From positions 1 to 11,618 of the forward strand of contig JAAXXA010000040.1 of the NCBI GenBank assembly GCA_013334735.1: a stretch of DNA of 11,618 nucleotides. The letters are read 5' to 3'. Position 1 is the stretch's first letter. The number at the start of each line of letters is the position of its first letter. Below the pieces are notes generated by a model. The model was not told the DNA's origin. It did no database searches and worked only from the letters and a program-made list of their open reading frames with translations. The stretch is from Bacteroidota bacterium. Lineage in GTDB: Bacteria; Bacteroidota; Bacteroidia; Bacteroidales; CG2-30-32-10. Made by a program: the position numbers and the translations under genes. Below are positions 1-6,281 of this stretch, in pieces.

Positions 1-160
1 ATTTACCTTGGCGAATAAAATTTATTCGTGAATAATAGTATCTTTTTTAAAAGAGATTCCTCCGTATCAATAATAAATTTGTCATTCCGAACGATAGTGA
101 GGAATCTCTTTTAAAAAAGATACTATTATTCACGAATAAATTTTATTCGCCAAGGTAAAT
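1..160. repeat. Perfect 62-bp inverted repeat with 36-bp spacer
   Basis: Bases 1-62 are the exact reverse complement of bases 99-160, separated by a 36-bp spacer (63-98). Each arm also carries a small near-palindrome of its own (12-28 and 133-149, reading CGAATAAA..TTTATTCG). The spacer and start of the right arm contain GTCATTCCGAACGATAGTGAGGAATCT (81-107, written here as motif blocks GTCATTCCGA and GGAATCT), a member of the same repeat type seen at 2515 and 8398. The left arm starts at the first base of the window, so the true arm may be longer. No transposase or gene lies between the arms. It could be a palindromic interspersed repeat, a MITE-like element, or a fold-back artefact if this is a contig end. 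Confidence 0.9.
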
Positions 161-234
161 TGCGTAACATCAGTTATTAAGCAATAGTTGTTTTGTTTGT
201 TTTACCTGTATGTTTTATTTATATTTTCAGTTTT

Positions 235-617
235 TTATTCTATTAATTTTAGTCCTTCAATATTGTTAAAATGCTTATCATTAGTAGCAAGTGAAATTTC
301 ATAAACAATACAAGTTGCAGCTATCCAAATATCATTTTCAGGAATTGGATTCCCTTTATCTTTCAATTTTTACTGATTATAGCATATTGTTCAGCTATTG
401 TAGAATTAATATTCAGTATCATACAGCTTGAAATAAATCCACGATATTTTGTAAGGTTTTTCTTGTAATTATCTGAATTAGCAGCGCCAAAAAGTAATTC
501 CCCACAAACAGTTACAGGTAAATGTATGGTTGAATATTTTTCATATTTATATAAAATATCCTCTTTCCCATTAAGGATATCAATTGCTATATTAGTATCA
601 AGTGCAATTGTGTTCAT
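235..617 (-). pseudogene. vapC: VapC-type PIN-domain toxin, split by a one-base frameshift
   Basis: VapC toxins are PIN-domain ribonucleases that cut tRNA or rRNA unless bound by their VapB antitoxin. The N-terminal part (617 down to 363) starts MNTIALDTNIAIDIL with the first PIN aspartate in DTN, followed by the conserved glutamate in CGELLFGA. It then stops at a TGA (363-365). Reading the next frame from about 371 down to a TAA at 235 gives a natural continuation, KLKDKGNPIPENDIWIAA and then LATNDKHF, which carries the last two PIN acidic positions. Adding one A to the five-A run at 367-371 (minus strand) would restore a single protein of about 127 residues, a normal VapC length. The ATG at 617 is preferred over the one at 626 because a GGAG lies about 10 bases upstream of it and the family begins close to the LDTN motif. 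The start overlaps the end of the antitoxin gene, so the two are cotranscribed. The lesion may be real decay or a homopolymer sequencing error. Confidence 0.85.
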
Positions 618-619
618 AG

Positions 620-841
620 TTACCATTCTCCTTCAATATTTTCAAATTCCCTGTTGATTATTTCTTTTTGAGTAACAGCTTCTTTATCAGAAATGCAACC
701 GATATAGGTTTTCCATGCTTTTTTTTTATTATTATCTGAAAATTTTAACAGTTCAAAATAATGAAAAACTTGTGATAATAAATCAGGACTTAAAAATCTA
801 ATGTCATTAATCAGTTGATGTCTTATATTAAGTTCTTTCAT
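620..841 (-). CDS. vapB: VapB-type antitoxin (DUF2281-like)
   Basis: This 73-residue protein is the probable antitoxin of the PIN toxin immediately downstream. Its N-terminal half (residues 10-34, INDIRFLSPDLLSQVFHYFELLKF) resembles the short helical DUF2281 segment, which usually reads as I..LP.....V..F...L. The C-terminal tail, EIINREFENIEGEW, is the pattern found at the end of antitoxins paired with VapC and is expected to thread onto the toxin. The TAA stop at 620-622 lies between the two candidate toxin ATGs, so the genes overlap or abut and translation is probably coupled. In such pairs the antitoxin or the complex normally represses the shared promoter. No classical DNA-binding fold can be named from sequence alone. 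Assignment rests on the tail motif, size and position before a clear PIN gene. Confidence 0.75.
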   Translation of the reverse strand: MKELNIRHQLINDIRFLSPDLLSQVFHYFELLKFSDNNKKKAWKTYIGCISDKEAVTQKEIINREFENIEGEW

Positions 842-909
842 ATTTATTTTATTTAATATTTATAAAAACAAAAAGCAAAATTCAATTTACAGATACAATT
901 TTAATTAGA

Positions 910-917
910 CAAATTTA
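910..917 (-). promoter_or_regulatory. Candidate -7 box for the toxin-antitoxin operon
   Basis: The minus strand reads TAAATTTG here, an exact match to the Bacteroidota -7 consensus TAnnTTTG, about 70 bases before the antitoxin ATG. No convincing TTTG -33 box is visible at 19-21 bases upstream, and matches to this short AT-rich motif arise by chance in such sequence. Confidence 0.3.
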
Positions 918-1017
918 CAAAAAAATTCATTTGGCGTTAAATATTTTATTTTTTGGTCGATAGTTTAATATTGAAACAAATATTAGCCACAGAGGCATAA
1001 CAATTACATAATTTTCA

Positions 1018-1025
1018 TACATTTG
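1018..1025 (+). promoter_or_regulatory. Candidate -7 box for the symporter gene
   Basis: TACATTTG matches TAnnTTTG exactly and ends 19 bases before the ATG of the sodium:solute symporter, which would give a very short leader. No clear -33 TTTG is seen at the usual spacing. The 203-bp gap between the divergent toxin-antitoxin operon and this gene holds nothing else recognised. Confidence 0.35.
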
Positions 1026-1044
1026 CATTAAATCATCATAAAAA

Positions 1045-2532
1045 ATGGCTCCTGTTTATATTCTGCTTTGCTTTGTAGTATATACCATACTTCTCTTTTT
1101 CATTACTTGGCTTACTTCAAGAAAGTCCAATAATGATTCTTACTATGTAGGCAATAAATCATCGCCATGGTATATTGTCGCTTATGGTATGATAGGCGCA
1201 TCATTGTCGGGAGTAACATTTATGTCGGTGCCTGGATTGGTGGGTACACAGCAATTCACCTATTTAGGTTTGGTGTTTGGGTTTTTGATAGGATATACGG
1301 TTATTGCAACAATACTTTTACCGCTCTACTACCGCTTAAACCTTACTTCTATTTACAGTTACCTTAATCAACGTTTTGGATTCTGGTCGTATAAAACAGG
1401 AGCATTTTACTTTTTATTATCAAGGATAATAGGCGCTTCATTCAGAATGTTTTTAGTAGTGAATGTTCTCCAGATATTTGTTTTCGACCACTGGGGAGTG
1501 CCATTCTGGCTGGTAGTAATGATATTTATTATTCTAATTATTTTATACACTTACGAAGGCGGCGTAAAGACTATTATCTGGACAGATACTTTACAAACTA
1601 CATTTATGTTACTGGGAGTAATACTTTCAATTGTTTTTATTTCCAGAGAACTTAATCTTGGCTTGGGCGATATTTTTAATAAAATACGTGAAGCCGGCTA
1701 TACAAGGCTTGTTGAAACCGACTGGCATAGCAAAAACTTTTTTTTAAAACAGTTTTTTAGCGGAGCATTTATAGCTATTGTTATGACAGGGCTTGATCAG
1801 GAAATGATGCAGAAAAACATCAGTTGCAAAAATCTTAAAGAAGCGCAGAAAAACATGTTCACTTTCAGCGGAATATTAATATTTGTGAATATAATGTTTC
1901 TAACGCTTGGCGCAGTTTTATATTTATTTGCTTCCGCCAAAGGCATTGGTATTCCTGCAAAAACCGACAATCTTTTTCCTATAATAGCATTTAATTATTT
2001 AAGCCCGATCGCAGGATTGGTTTTTATGGTAGGATTGGTTTCCGCAGCTTATCCCAGTGCCGACGGTGCATTAACAGCGCTTACCACATCTTTTTGCGTT
2101 GACTTTTTAGGATTTAAAGATAAAAGCAAACTTGATGAAAAACAAAAAAAGAGAGTACGTTATATAGTTCATATAGGCTTTGCAACAATATTATTTATTG
2201 TTATACTTATTTTCAGGGCGCTTAATAACGAAGCTGTGATCAATGCAATTTACACTGCTGCCGGTTATACTTACGGACCATTGCTTGGTTTATTTTCATT
2301 TGGTTTGTTTACAAAATTTTCCGTGAAAGATAAGTACGTCTGGATTGTTGCTATCCTCTCCCCTGCTATATGTTATTTTATAAATATGTTTTCCGAAGCT
2401 CTTTTCAGTGGTTATAAATTTGGCTTCGAATTGCTTATCCTTAATGGTTTATTGACGTTTGCAGGATTATATATTTTAAAGATAAAAAAGTTAAGTGAAG
2501 ATACCAAACTTGATCGTCATTGCGAACCATGA
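1045..2532 (+). CDS. Sodium:solute symporter (SSS family)
   Basis: This 495-residue inner-membrane transporter belongs to the SSS family, which couples Na+ entry to uptake of a sugar, amino acid, vitamin or similar solute. The substrate cannot be read from the sequence. Visible family features are about 13 hydrophobic segments, the TM1 stretch GMIGASLSGVTFMSVPG (residues 48-64), the YTYEGGVKTIIWTDTLQ signature (168-184), GLDQEMMQKNISCKN (249-263), and SAAYPSADGALTALTTSF (333-350), where the Ser/Thr residues correspond to the Na2 sodium site of vSGLT-type carriers. Length is normal for the family. The start is the ATG closest to the first membrane segment. The last codons (for RHCEP) and the TGA stop lie inside the palindromic repeat at 2515-2609, so the natural C-terminus was probably altered by it. 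The gene stands alone, divergent from the toxin-antitoxin pair. Confidence 0.93.
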   Translation: MAPVYILLCFVVYTILLFFITWLTSRKSNNDSYYVGNKSSPWYIVAYGMIGASLSGVTFMSVPGLVGTQQFTYLGLVFGFLIGYTVIATILLPLYYRLNLTSIYSYLNQRFGFWSYKTGAFYFLLSRIIGASFRMFLVVNVLQIFVFDHWGVPFWLVVMIFIILIILYTYEGGVKTIIWTDTLQTTFMLLGVILSIVFISRELNLGLGDIFNKIREAGYTRLVETDWHSKNFFLKQFFSGAFIAIVMTGLDQEMMQKNISCKNLKEAQKNMFTFSGILIFVNIMFLTLGAVLYLFASAKGIGIPAKTDNLFPIIAFNYLSPIAGLVFMVGLVSAAYPSADGALTALTTSFCVDFLGFKDKSKLDEKQKKRVRYIVHIGFATILFIVILIFRALNNEAVINAIYTAAGYTYGPLLGLFSFGLFTKFSVKDKYVWIVAILSPAICYFINMFSEALFSGYKFGFELLILNGLLTFAGLYILKIKKLSEDTKLDRHCEP

Positions 2533-2609
2533 GGAACGAATGGTGAAGCAATCTCATTCACGTGAAGTATTTTAAATAGATTGCTTCGTCGTACCTCCTC
2601 GCAATGACG
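2515..2609. repeat. Nested palindromic repeat of the GTCATTGCGA type
   Basis: Outer arms CGTCATTGCGA (2515-2525) and TCGCAATGACG (2599-2609) are exact reverse complements. Next, GAGGAACGA (2531-2539) pairs with TCGTACCTC (2589-2597) with one mismatch. Inside that, GAAGCAATCT (2545-2554) pairs exactly with AGATTGCTTC (2578-2587). The whole unit can form one long hairpin with a 23-base loop. Elements of this look are scattered through many Bacteroidota genomes (recalled, not searched). It overlaps the last 18 bases of the symporter gene, including its stop codon, and may act as a transcript-end or mRNA-stabilising structure, although no T-run follows. Confidence 0.88.
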
Positions 2610-2704
2610 GTATAACAAAAGCCATTGCAACCATGTTATTTTGAGTTATTAGAGATGTCTTTAAATAATAATATTCTGCTTTAATAAAGAAACAAATACT
2701 TTTA

Positions 2705-2712
2705 TACTTTTG
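2705..2712 (+). promoter_or_regulatory. Candidate -7 box for the lipoprotein gene
   Basis: TACTTTTG fits TAnnTTTG exactly and ends 18 bases before the ATG at 2731. The position about 22 bases upstream has only a weak GCTTT in place of TTTG. A separate promoter is plausible because the palindromic repeat lies between this gene and the symporter. Confidence 0.4.
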
Positions 2713-2730
2713 TAAAAAAAATTTAAAACT

Positions 2731-3900
2731 ATGATAAGAAAATATTCCGCATACACTTTTATTTTTGCTATGCTTTTTGCAACTGCTTGTTCTACTTTAA
2801 ATGTACGTCATGTTGACACAAAAGGAGAAATGCCAAAAAGCGATGGCGTTTATTATTCTTTACCAAAAACGGGAATATCAGTAGAAGTAACCGTTAACAA
2901 AACACACAAAATAAAAGGACCATACTCAATTTATGCGGATAAATATTTAGGGATTTCCAATGTTATAACTGCTAACTCTGTTTCATACAGCTTAGGCGAT
3001 ATAAAGTTGAATTCATATTCCATTCCCGACCCGGATCAATATTATTTTGTCGAATCAACAAAAGGATGTTTTAAAAAACAACCTTTGTTACTGGAATTGA
3101 CAGAAGCCGGATTAGTTAGCAGTATCAACAAAAGCAGCGAAATTAAATCTGTTATTAATCCTGAAACGCCCTCTGTTGATGCGATTGAAGAACTTAATGA
3201 ACCTACCGGACAATTTTCTGTAAATTCAAATATTGCCGAATCCTTTGATACTATTATTGAAAAAGTTAATTTAGATACTATCACTATTGAAAAAAAGGTA
3301 TTAAAAAAGATACTTGTTGAAAAAACTTTAGAACAAAAAGCTAAAGAGGCCGCTGATTTTATAATGCGAGTAAAACAAAGCGCTTTCGATCTGATAAGCG
3401 GTTTATCAGAAGTAAATTATACTAAAGAAAGTTTTGAATATATGAATGAGCAGTTGAAAAAAAGCGAAACAGAATATCTTAACCTTTTTACGGGCATAAC
3501 TATTAAACAACAATTGAAGTATCATTTTACTTATGTTCCTGAATCTGCCAAAAATTCAATTACATTACCTCTTTTCCGCTTTTCGGAAAAAGAAGGAGTT
3601 GCAGATACAACTAGCAATAAAGGAGAAAGTGTGTATCTAAGTATCAATGGTTCGGGAAACACAAATTCTATTTCTTCTTTTATTGATAAAAAAACTAATA
3701 TCAAGAAAAAAGCTCACGGACTTTATTACAGAATTCCTGATAATGGAAAAGTTTCCATAGCATATAACAATAAAGAAAAAGCCGATGCAAATATTCTTAT
3801 CAACCAATATGGCGTTGTTACAGAATTACCATACGATAAAAATATTAAGCTTCTATTTTATCCAAATTCAGGAACAATTAAATCTGTTGAGATAAAGTAG
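2731..3900 (+). CDS. DUF4831-like putative lipoprotein
   Basis: This 389-residue protein has a lipoprotein signal peptide: a basic start (MIRKY), a hydrophobic core, and a lipobox-like ATAC ending at Cys20, the likely lipidated residue. The mature N-terminal part reads GVYYSLPKTGISVEVTVNKT, KGPYSIYADKYLGISNV and IPDPDQYYFV (about residues 39-105), which matches what I recall of DUF4831, a Bacteroidota envelope family of unknown function. A less conserved stretch rich in Asp, Glu, Ser and Lys follows (about 125-210). The C-terminal region contains a YYRIPDNGKVSI segment (about 332-343) and ends with a beta-like, hydrophobic-alternating tail. No catalytic motif was recognised. The start is the only ATG giving an intact signal peptide. 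Neighbours give no functional hint. Confidence 0.75.
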   Translation: MIRKYSAYTFIFAMLFATACSTLNVRHVDTKGEMPKSDGVYYSLPKTGISVEVTVNKTHKIKGPYSIYADKYLGISNVITANSVSYSLGDIKLNSYSIPDPDQYYFVESTKGCFKKQPLLLELTEAGLVSSINKSSEIKSVINPETPSVDAIEELNEPTGQFSVNSNIAESFDTIIEKVNLDTITIEKKVLKKILVEKTLEQKAKEAADFIMRVKQSAFDLISGLSEVNYTKESFEYMNEQLKKSETEYLNLFTGITIKQQLKYHFTYVPESAKNSITLPLFRFSEKEGVADTTSNKGESVYLSINGSGNTNSISSFIDKKTNIKKKAHGLYYRIPDNGKVSIAYNNKEKADANILINQYGVVTELPYDKNIKLLFYPNSGTIKSVEIK

Positions 3901-3920
3901 GTAAAAAAAACATTTTTTTC

Positions 3921-3951
3921 TTGTATTTTTAAAAAACATATAGTAACTTTG
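3921..3951 (+). promoter_or_regulatory. Bacteroidota-type promoter for the NYN leader
   Basis: A TTG (3921-3923, preceded by C) is separated by 20 bases from TAACTTTG (3944-3951), an exact TAnnTTTG. This spacing is the expected 19-21 bases between -33 and -7 boxes, making it the best promoter in the window. Transcription should begin near 3955-3959, giving a leader of about 100 bases before the NYN gene. Confidence 0.6.
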
Positions 3952-3955
3952 CAAA

Positions 3956-4055
3956 TATATTCTTTAATTCGTTTTAATATAATAAACTAAAATATTTACC
4001 CCCCTAAGTTGAGAAATACTTAGGTCTGGCCACCAATTGAAGGTGGCTTTTTTTT
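3956..4055 (+). ncRNA. Structured leader or small RNA upstream of the NYN gene
   Basis: From the predicted transcription start to the end of a T-run this stretch has an AT-rich first half, a C6 run (3999-4004), a hairpin with a perfect 7-bp stem (CCTAAGT 4003-4009 / ACTTAGG 4018-4024, 8-base loop), and then a terminator hairpin (4029-4055). Such a promoter-to-terminator unit could make a discrete RNA of about 100 nt or act as a cis-acting attenuator for the next gene. I do not recognise it as a named RNA family and no ligand is suggested. The start coordinate is inferred from the promoter. Confidence 0.45.
4029..4055 (+). terminator. Rho-independent-type terminator abutting the NYN start codon
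   Basis: GCCACC (4029-4034), a 7-base AATTGAA loop, GGTGGC (4042-4047) and eight T residues (4048-4055) make a textbook intrinsic terminator. It sits directly before the gene: only three A bases separate the T-run from the ATG at 4059. It is also far from the end of the preceding lipoprotein gene (129 bases) and downstream of the promoter at 3921-3951, so it appears to act on the leader transcript. Confidence 0.8.
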
Positions 4056-4058
4056 AAA

Positions 4059-4685
4059 ATGGAAGCACGAAAACAAAGAGTAATTTTTTACATTGATGGT
4101 TTTAACTTTTACTTTGGATTAAAAAGTAAAAAGTGGAAACAATATTATTGGCTTGACATGATTAGATTTTGTCAAAGCTTCTTAAAACCTCATCAGGAAT
4201 TAATTGAAGTTAGTTATTTTTCAGCAGTTCCTAAAGATAAAGGGAAACAAGACAGGCAAGATTTATTTTTCTCTGCCAACAGATTAAATCCGAAATTTCA
4301 ACTGGTTTTCGGGAAATATCTTAGCAAAACCATTACTTGCTACAATTGTAAAAACCCAATTAATACTTTTGAAGAAAAGCAATCGGATGTAAACATTGCA
4401 GTAAAAATGATTCGTGATGTTGTTTTAAACAGGACAGATGTTTCAATAATCGTTTCAGCCGACAGCGATTTAACACCACCAATTGACTTTTTAAGAGAAT
4501 TAAAGCCTTCACATAAAATTTTTGTGTATTTTCCACCAAATAGGTTCAGCTACGACTTGAAACATAAAGCTGACAATTATATAAAACTTGAAAACCACCC
4601 TGACAAATTTAAAAATGCAATATTACCAACGGAAATAACTTTAAAAAATGGATATCTTTTACAAAGACCTGATAAATGGAGGTAA
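4059..4685 (+). CDS. NYN-domain (PIN-like) putative ribonuclease
   Basis: This 208-residue soluble protein has the NYN domain (COG1432/LabA-like), a PIN-fold group generally thought to bind metal ions and cleave RNA. The acidic signature is complete: Asp13 in FYIDGFNFYFGL, Asp110 in EEKQSDVNIAVKMIRD with Asp120, and Asp135/Asp137 in IIVSADSDLTPPIDFL. The motif EKxxDVNIAVxM and the SxDSDLxP loop are diagnostic. A single CYNC pair (Cys94, Cys97) might bind metal, but no second pair is seen. The ATG at 4059 is required because Asp13 is so close to the start; no ribosome-binding site is visible, since the terminator hairpin and T-run occupy that place. It has its own promoter and structured leader, and neighbours are unrelated. 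Role is unknown: RNA processing, defence or a toxin are all possible. Confidence 0.85.
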   Translation: MEARKQRVIFYIDGFNFYFGLKSKKWKQYYWLDMIRFCQSFLKPHQELIEVSYFSAVPKDKGKQDRQDLFFSANRLNPKFQLVFGKYLSKTITCYNCKNPINTFEEKQSDVNIAVKMIRDVVLNRTDVSIIVSADSDLTPPIDFLRELKPSHKIFVYFPPNRFSYDLKHKADNYIKLENHPDKFKNAILPTEITLKNGYLLQRPDKWR

Positions 4686-4761
4686 ATCCCAAAATCATAA
4701 ATAATCCCGGCAAATTGGGATAAAACTTGATATTATTGAACTAATCTTTTTCCCAAATTTC

Positions 4762-6246
4762 ATGTTGAAAAACTTTAAAGAATTTATATCAACTAATGAA
4801 CTATTCTGCAAAAGCGACAAAATACTTGTAGCAGTTAGCGGCGGTATCGATTCTATTGTACTGTGTCATTTGTTGGGAAAAGAAGGTTTTGATTTCGGGA
4901 TAGCGCATTGCAACTTCAACCTGAGAGGAAAAGAATCCGATGGCGATGAAAAATTTGTAAAGAATCTTGCAAAACAGCTTAATGTACCTTTTTATGTGAA
5001 AAAATTTGATACGCAAGCTTATTCTGAAAAGCATGGAATATCAATACAAATGGCTGCAAGAGATCTTAGATATTCATGGTTTGAAGAAATACGGATTAAA
5101 AATCATTATGATTATATTGCAACAGCTCATCATCAAAATGACGAAATTGAAACTTTTTTTATTAACCTTATCAGAGGAACAGGAATTGCCGGACTTCACG
5201 GAATAAAAGCAAAAACAGGAAATATTGTGCGTCCTTTAATGTTTGCCGGCAGGAACCAAATTGATAATTTCGCATCAAAAAACAAAATAGAATACAGGGA
5301 AGACAGCAGTAACGCTTCGTTGAAATATTTAAGGAACAAAATAAGGCATCAATTGATACCTCTGCTTAAAGAAATGAATCCTGATATTGAAAACTCAATA
5401 ACAAATGATATAAAGAAAATATCACAAATTGAAAATGTTTTCCAATCTTTGGTTGAAGAGAAAAAAGCGGGTATTGTAAAACACGAAAGAGAAATTGCAT
5501 TTATTGATATTGAAAAAATTTATGATTTGCAACATAAAGAATTATTTCTGTTTGAATATTTAAAACCTTACAATTTTTCAGGAGAAATTATTAAAAAAAT
5601 TTCGGATAGTCTTAAAAGCTTATCCGGGAAACAATTTTTTTCTTCTACACACAGATTAGTGAAAGACAGAACCCAACTGATAATATCGCCTTTGAACGAT
5701 ACAAATAAGGAAACAATATTTCTGATTAAAAAAAACTGTTTAGAAATAAAAACACCTTTACACTTAAAATTTAAAACTTTTAATATTTCCAACCCGATTA
5801 ATTCACAAATGGGACTAAAGTCCTTATGTCGAGATCATTTGAATTACCCCGACCTTAAGGTCGGGGCTATTCAAAACTCCTGTGAACAAAGGGCTTTAGC
5901 CCAAAATATAAAAAAGTCAAATAATATATGTGATGATCTTTTCGATAATTCCGAAATTTTAAAGAAAAAAAATATTGCTTGTATTGATAATGATAAATTA
6001 ATTTTTCCGTTAAAACTACGAAAATGGAAAGCCGGCGATTATTTCTATCCTTATGGTATGAAAGGCAAGAAGAAGATCAGCGATTTTTTTACCGATCAAA
6101 AGTTATCACTGCTCGACAAGGAAAATACATGGTTGCTATGTAATGATAATGATATTATATGGGTTGTAGGATATAGATTGGATAATCGCTACAGAATAAC
6201 CAATAAAACACAAAGAGTGTTAATTGCCGAAAGTATAAAAAAATAA
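4762..6246 (+). CDS. tilS: tRNA(Ile)-lysidine synthase TilS with in-frame palindromic insertion
   Basis: TilS uses ATP and lysine to convert C34 of the CAU-anticodon tRNA-Ile to lysidine, changing its decoding from AUG to AUA. It is essential in most bacteria and acts in the cytoplasm. The N-terminal PP-loop ATPase is clear: VAVSGGIDS (residues 23-31), HCNFNLRG (49-56), AHHQNDEIETFF (122-133), LIRGTGIAGLHGI (136-148) and EDSSNASLKYLRNKIRHQLIPLL (180-202, with the conserved RNxIR). The C-terminal TilS_C domain spans about 410-490 (FPLKLRKWKAGDYFYPYGMKG.KKISDFF). At 494 residues it is longer than the roughly 430-460 I expect in this phylum. Residues 350-381 are encoded by a palindromic repeat (5809-5904) inserted in the only stop-free phase, in the stretch before the C-terminal domain. 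Both flanking domains stay in frame, so the enzyme is probably active. Confidence 0.95.
   Translation: MLKNFKEFISTNELFCKSDKILVAVSGGIDSIVLCHLLGKEGFDFGIAHCNFNLRGKESDGDEKFVKNLAKQLNVPFYVKKFDTQAYSEKHGISIQMAARDLRYSWFEEIRIKNHYDYIATAHHQNDEIETFFINLIRGTGIAGLHGIKAKTGNIVRPLMFAGRNQIDNFASKNKIEYREDSSNASLKYLRNKIRHQLIPLLKEMNPDIENSITNDIKKISQIENVFQSLVEEKKAGIVKHEREIAFIDIEKIYDLQHKELFLFEYLKPYNFSGEIIKKISDSLKSLSGKQFFSSTHRLVKDRTQLIISPLNDTNKETIFLIKKNCLEIKTPLHLKFKTFNISNPINSQMGLKSLCRDHLNYPDLKVGAIQNSCEQRALAQNIKKSNNICDDLFDNSEILKKKNIACIDNDKLIFPLKLRKWKAGDYFYPYGMKGKKKISDFFTDQKLSLLDKENTWLLCNDNDIIWVVGYRLDNRYRITNKTQRVLIAESIKK
5809..5904. repeat. Palindromic element inserted in tilS
   Basis: The centre, CCCCGACCTTAAGGTCGGGG (5847-5866), is a perfect 20-bp palindrome. 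It is flanked by TTGAAT (5840-5845) and ATTCAA (5869-5874), and the ends carry GGGACTAAAGTCC (5811-5823, itself palindromic about its middle) and GGGCTTTAGCCC (5891-5902). The composition is far more GC-rich than surrounding tilS. The element spans about 96 bases (32 codons), encodes residues 350-381, and of the three forward phases only the one used is free of stops (the others stop at 5816-5818 and at 5856-5858). Exact ends are uncertain by a few bases. It resembles palindromic interspersed repeats of Bacteroidota, by memory rather than search. Confidence 0.85.
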
Positions 6247-6250
6247 TTCT

Positions 6251-6258
6251 TATTTTTG
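6251..6258 (+). promoter_or_regulatory. Weak candidate -7 box before dsbD
   Basis: TATTTTTG fits TAnnTTTG in the 35-base gap between tilS and dsbD. A TTG at 6224-6226 is 24 bases upstream, longer than usual. The box sits in an 8-bp inverted repeat (AATTCTTA 6245-6252 / TAAGAATT 6261-6268). The short gap makes cotranscription with tilS equally likely. Confidence 0.25.
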
Positions 6259-6281
6259 TTTAAGAATTTGAAAAATATTTT

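Noticed and set aside
624..626. ATG at 626 as the toxin start
   Set aside because: The GGAG motif is only about two bases away, too close to serve it; the ATG at 617 has proper spacing and matches the usual distance to the LDTN motif.
2636..2662. GTTATTTTGAG..GATGTCTTT, resembling a decayed GTCATTTCGA repeat
   Set aside because: Too many mismatches and no paired arm; chance similarity in AT-rich DNA is as likely.
4003..4024. Small hairpin considered as an integron attC-like recombination site
   Set aside because: No RYYYAAC/GTTRRRY core pair, no neighbouring cassette repeats and no integrase in view.
4686..4721. Inverted repeat ATCCCAA/TTGGGAT just after the NYN gene, considered as a terminator
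   Set aside because: The stem is only 7 bp with a 22-base loop and no T-run follows, so it does not meet the standard for a terminator.
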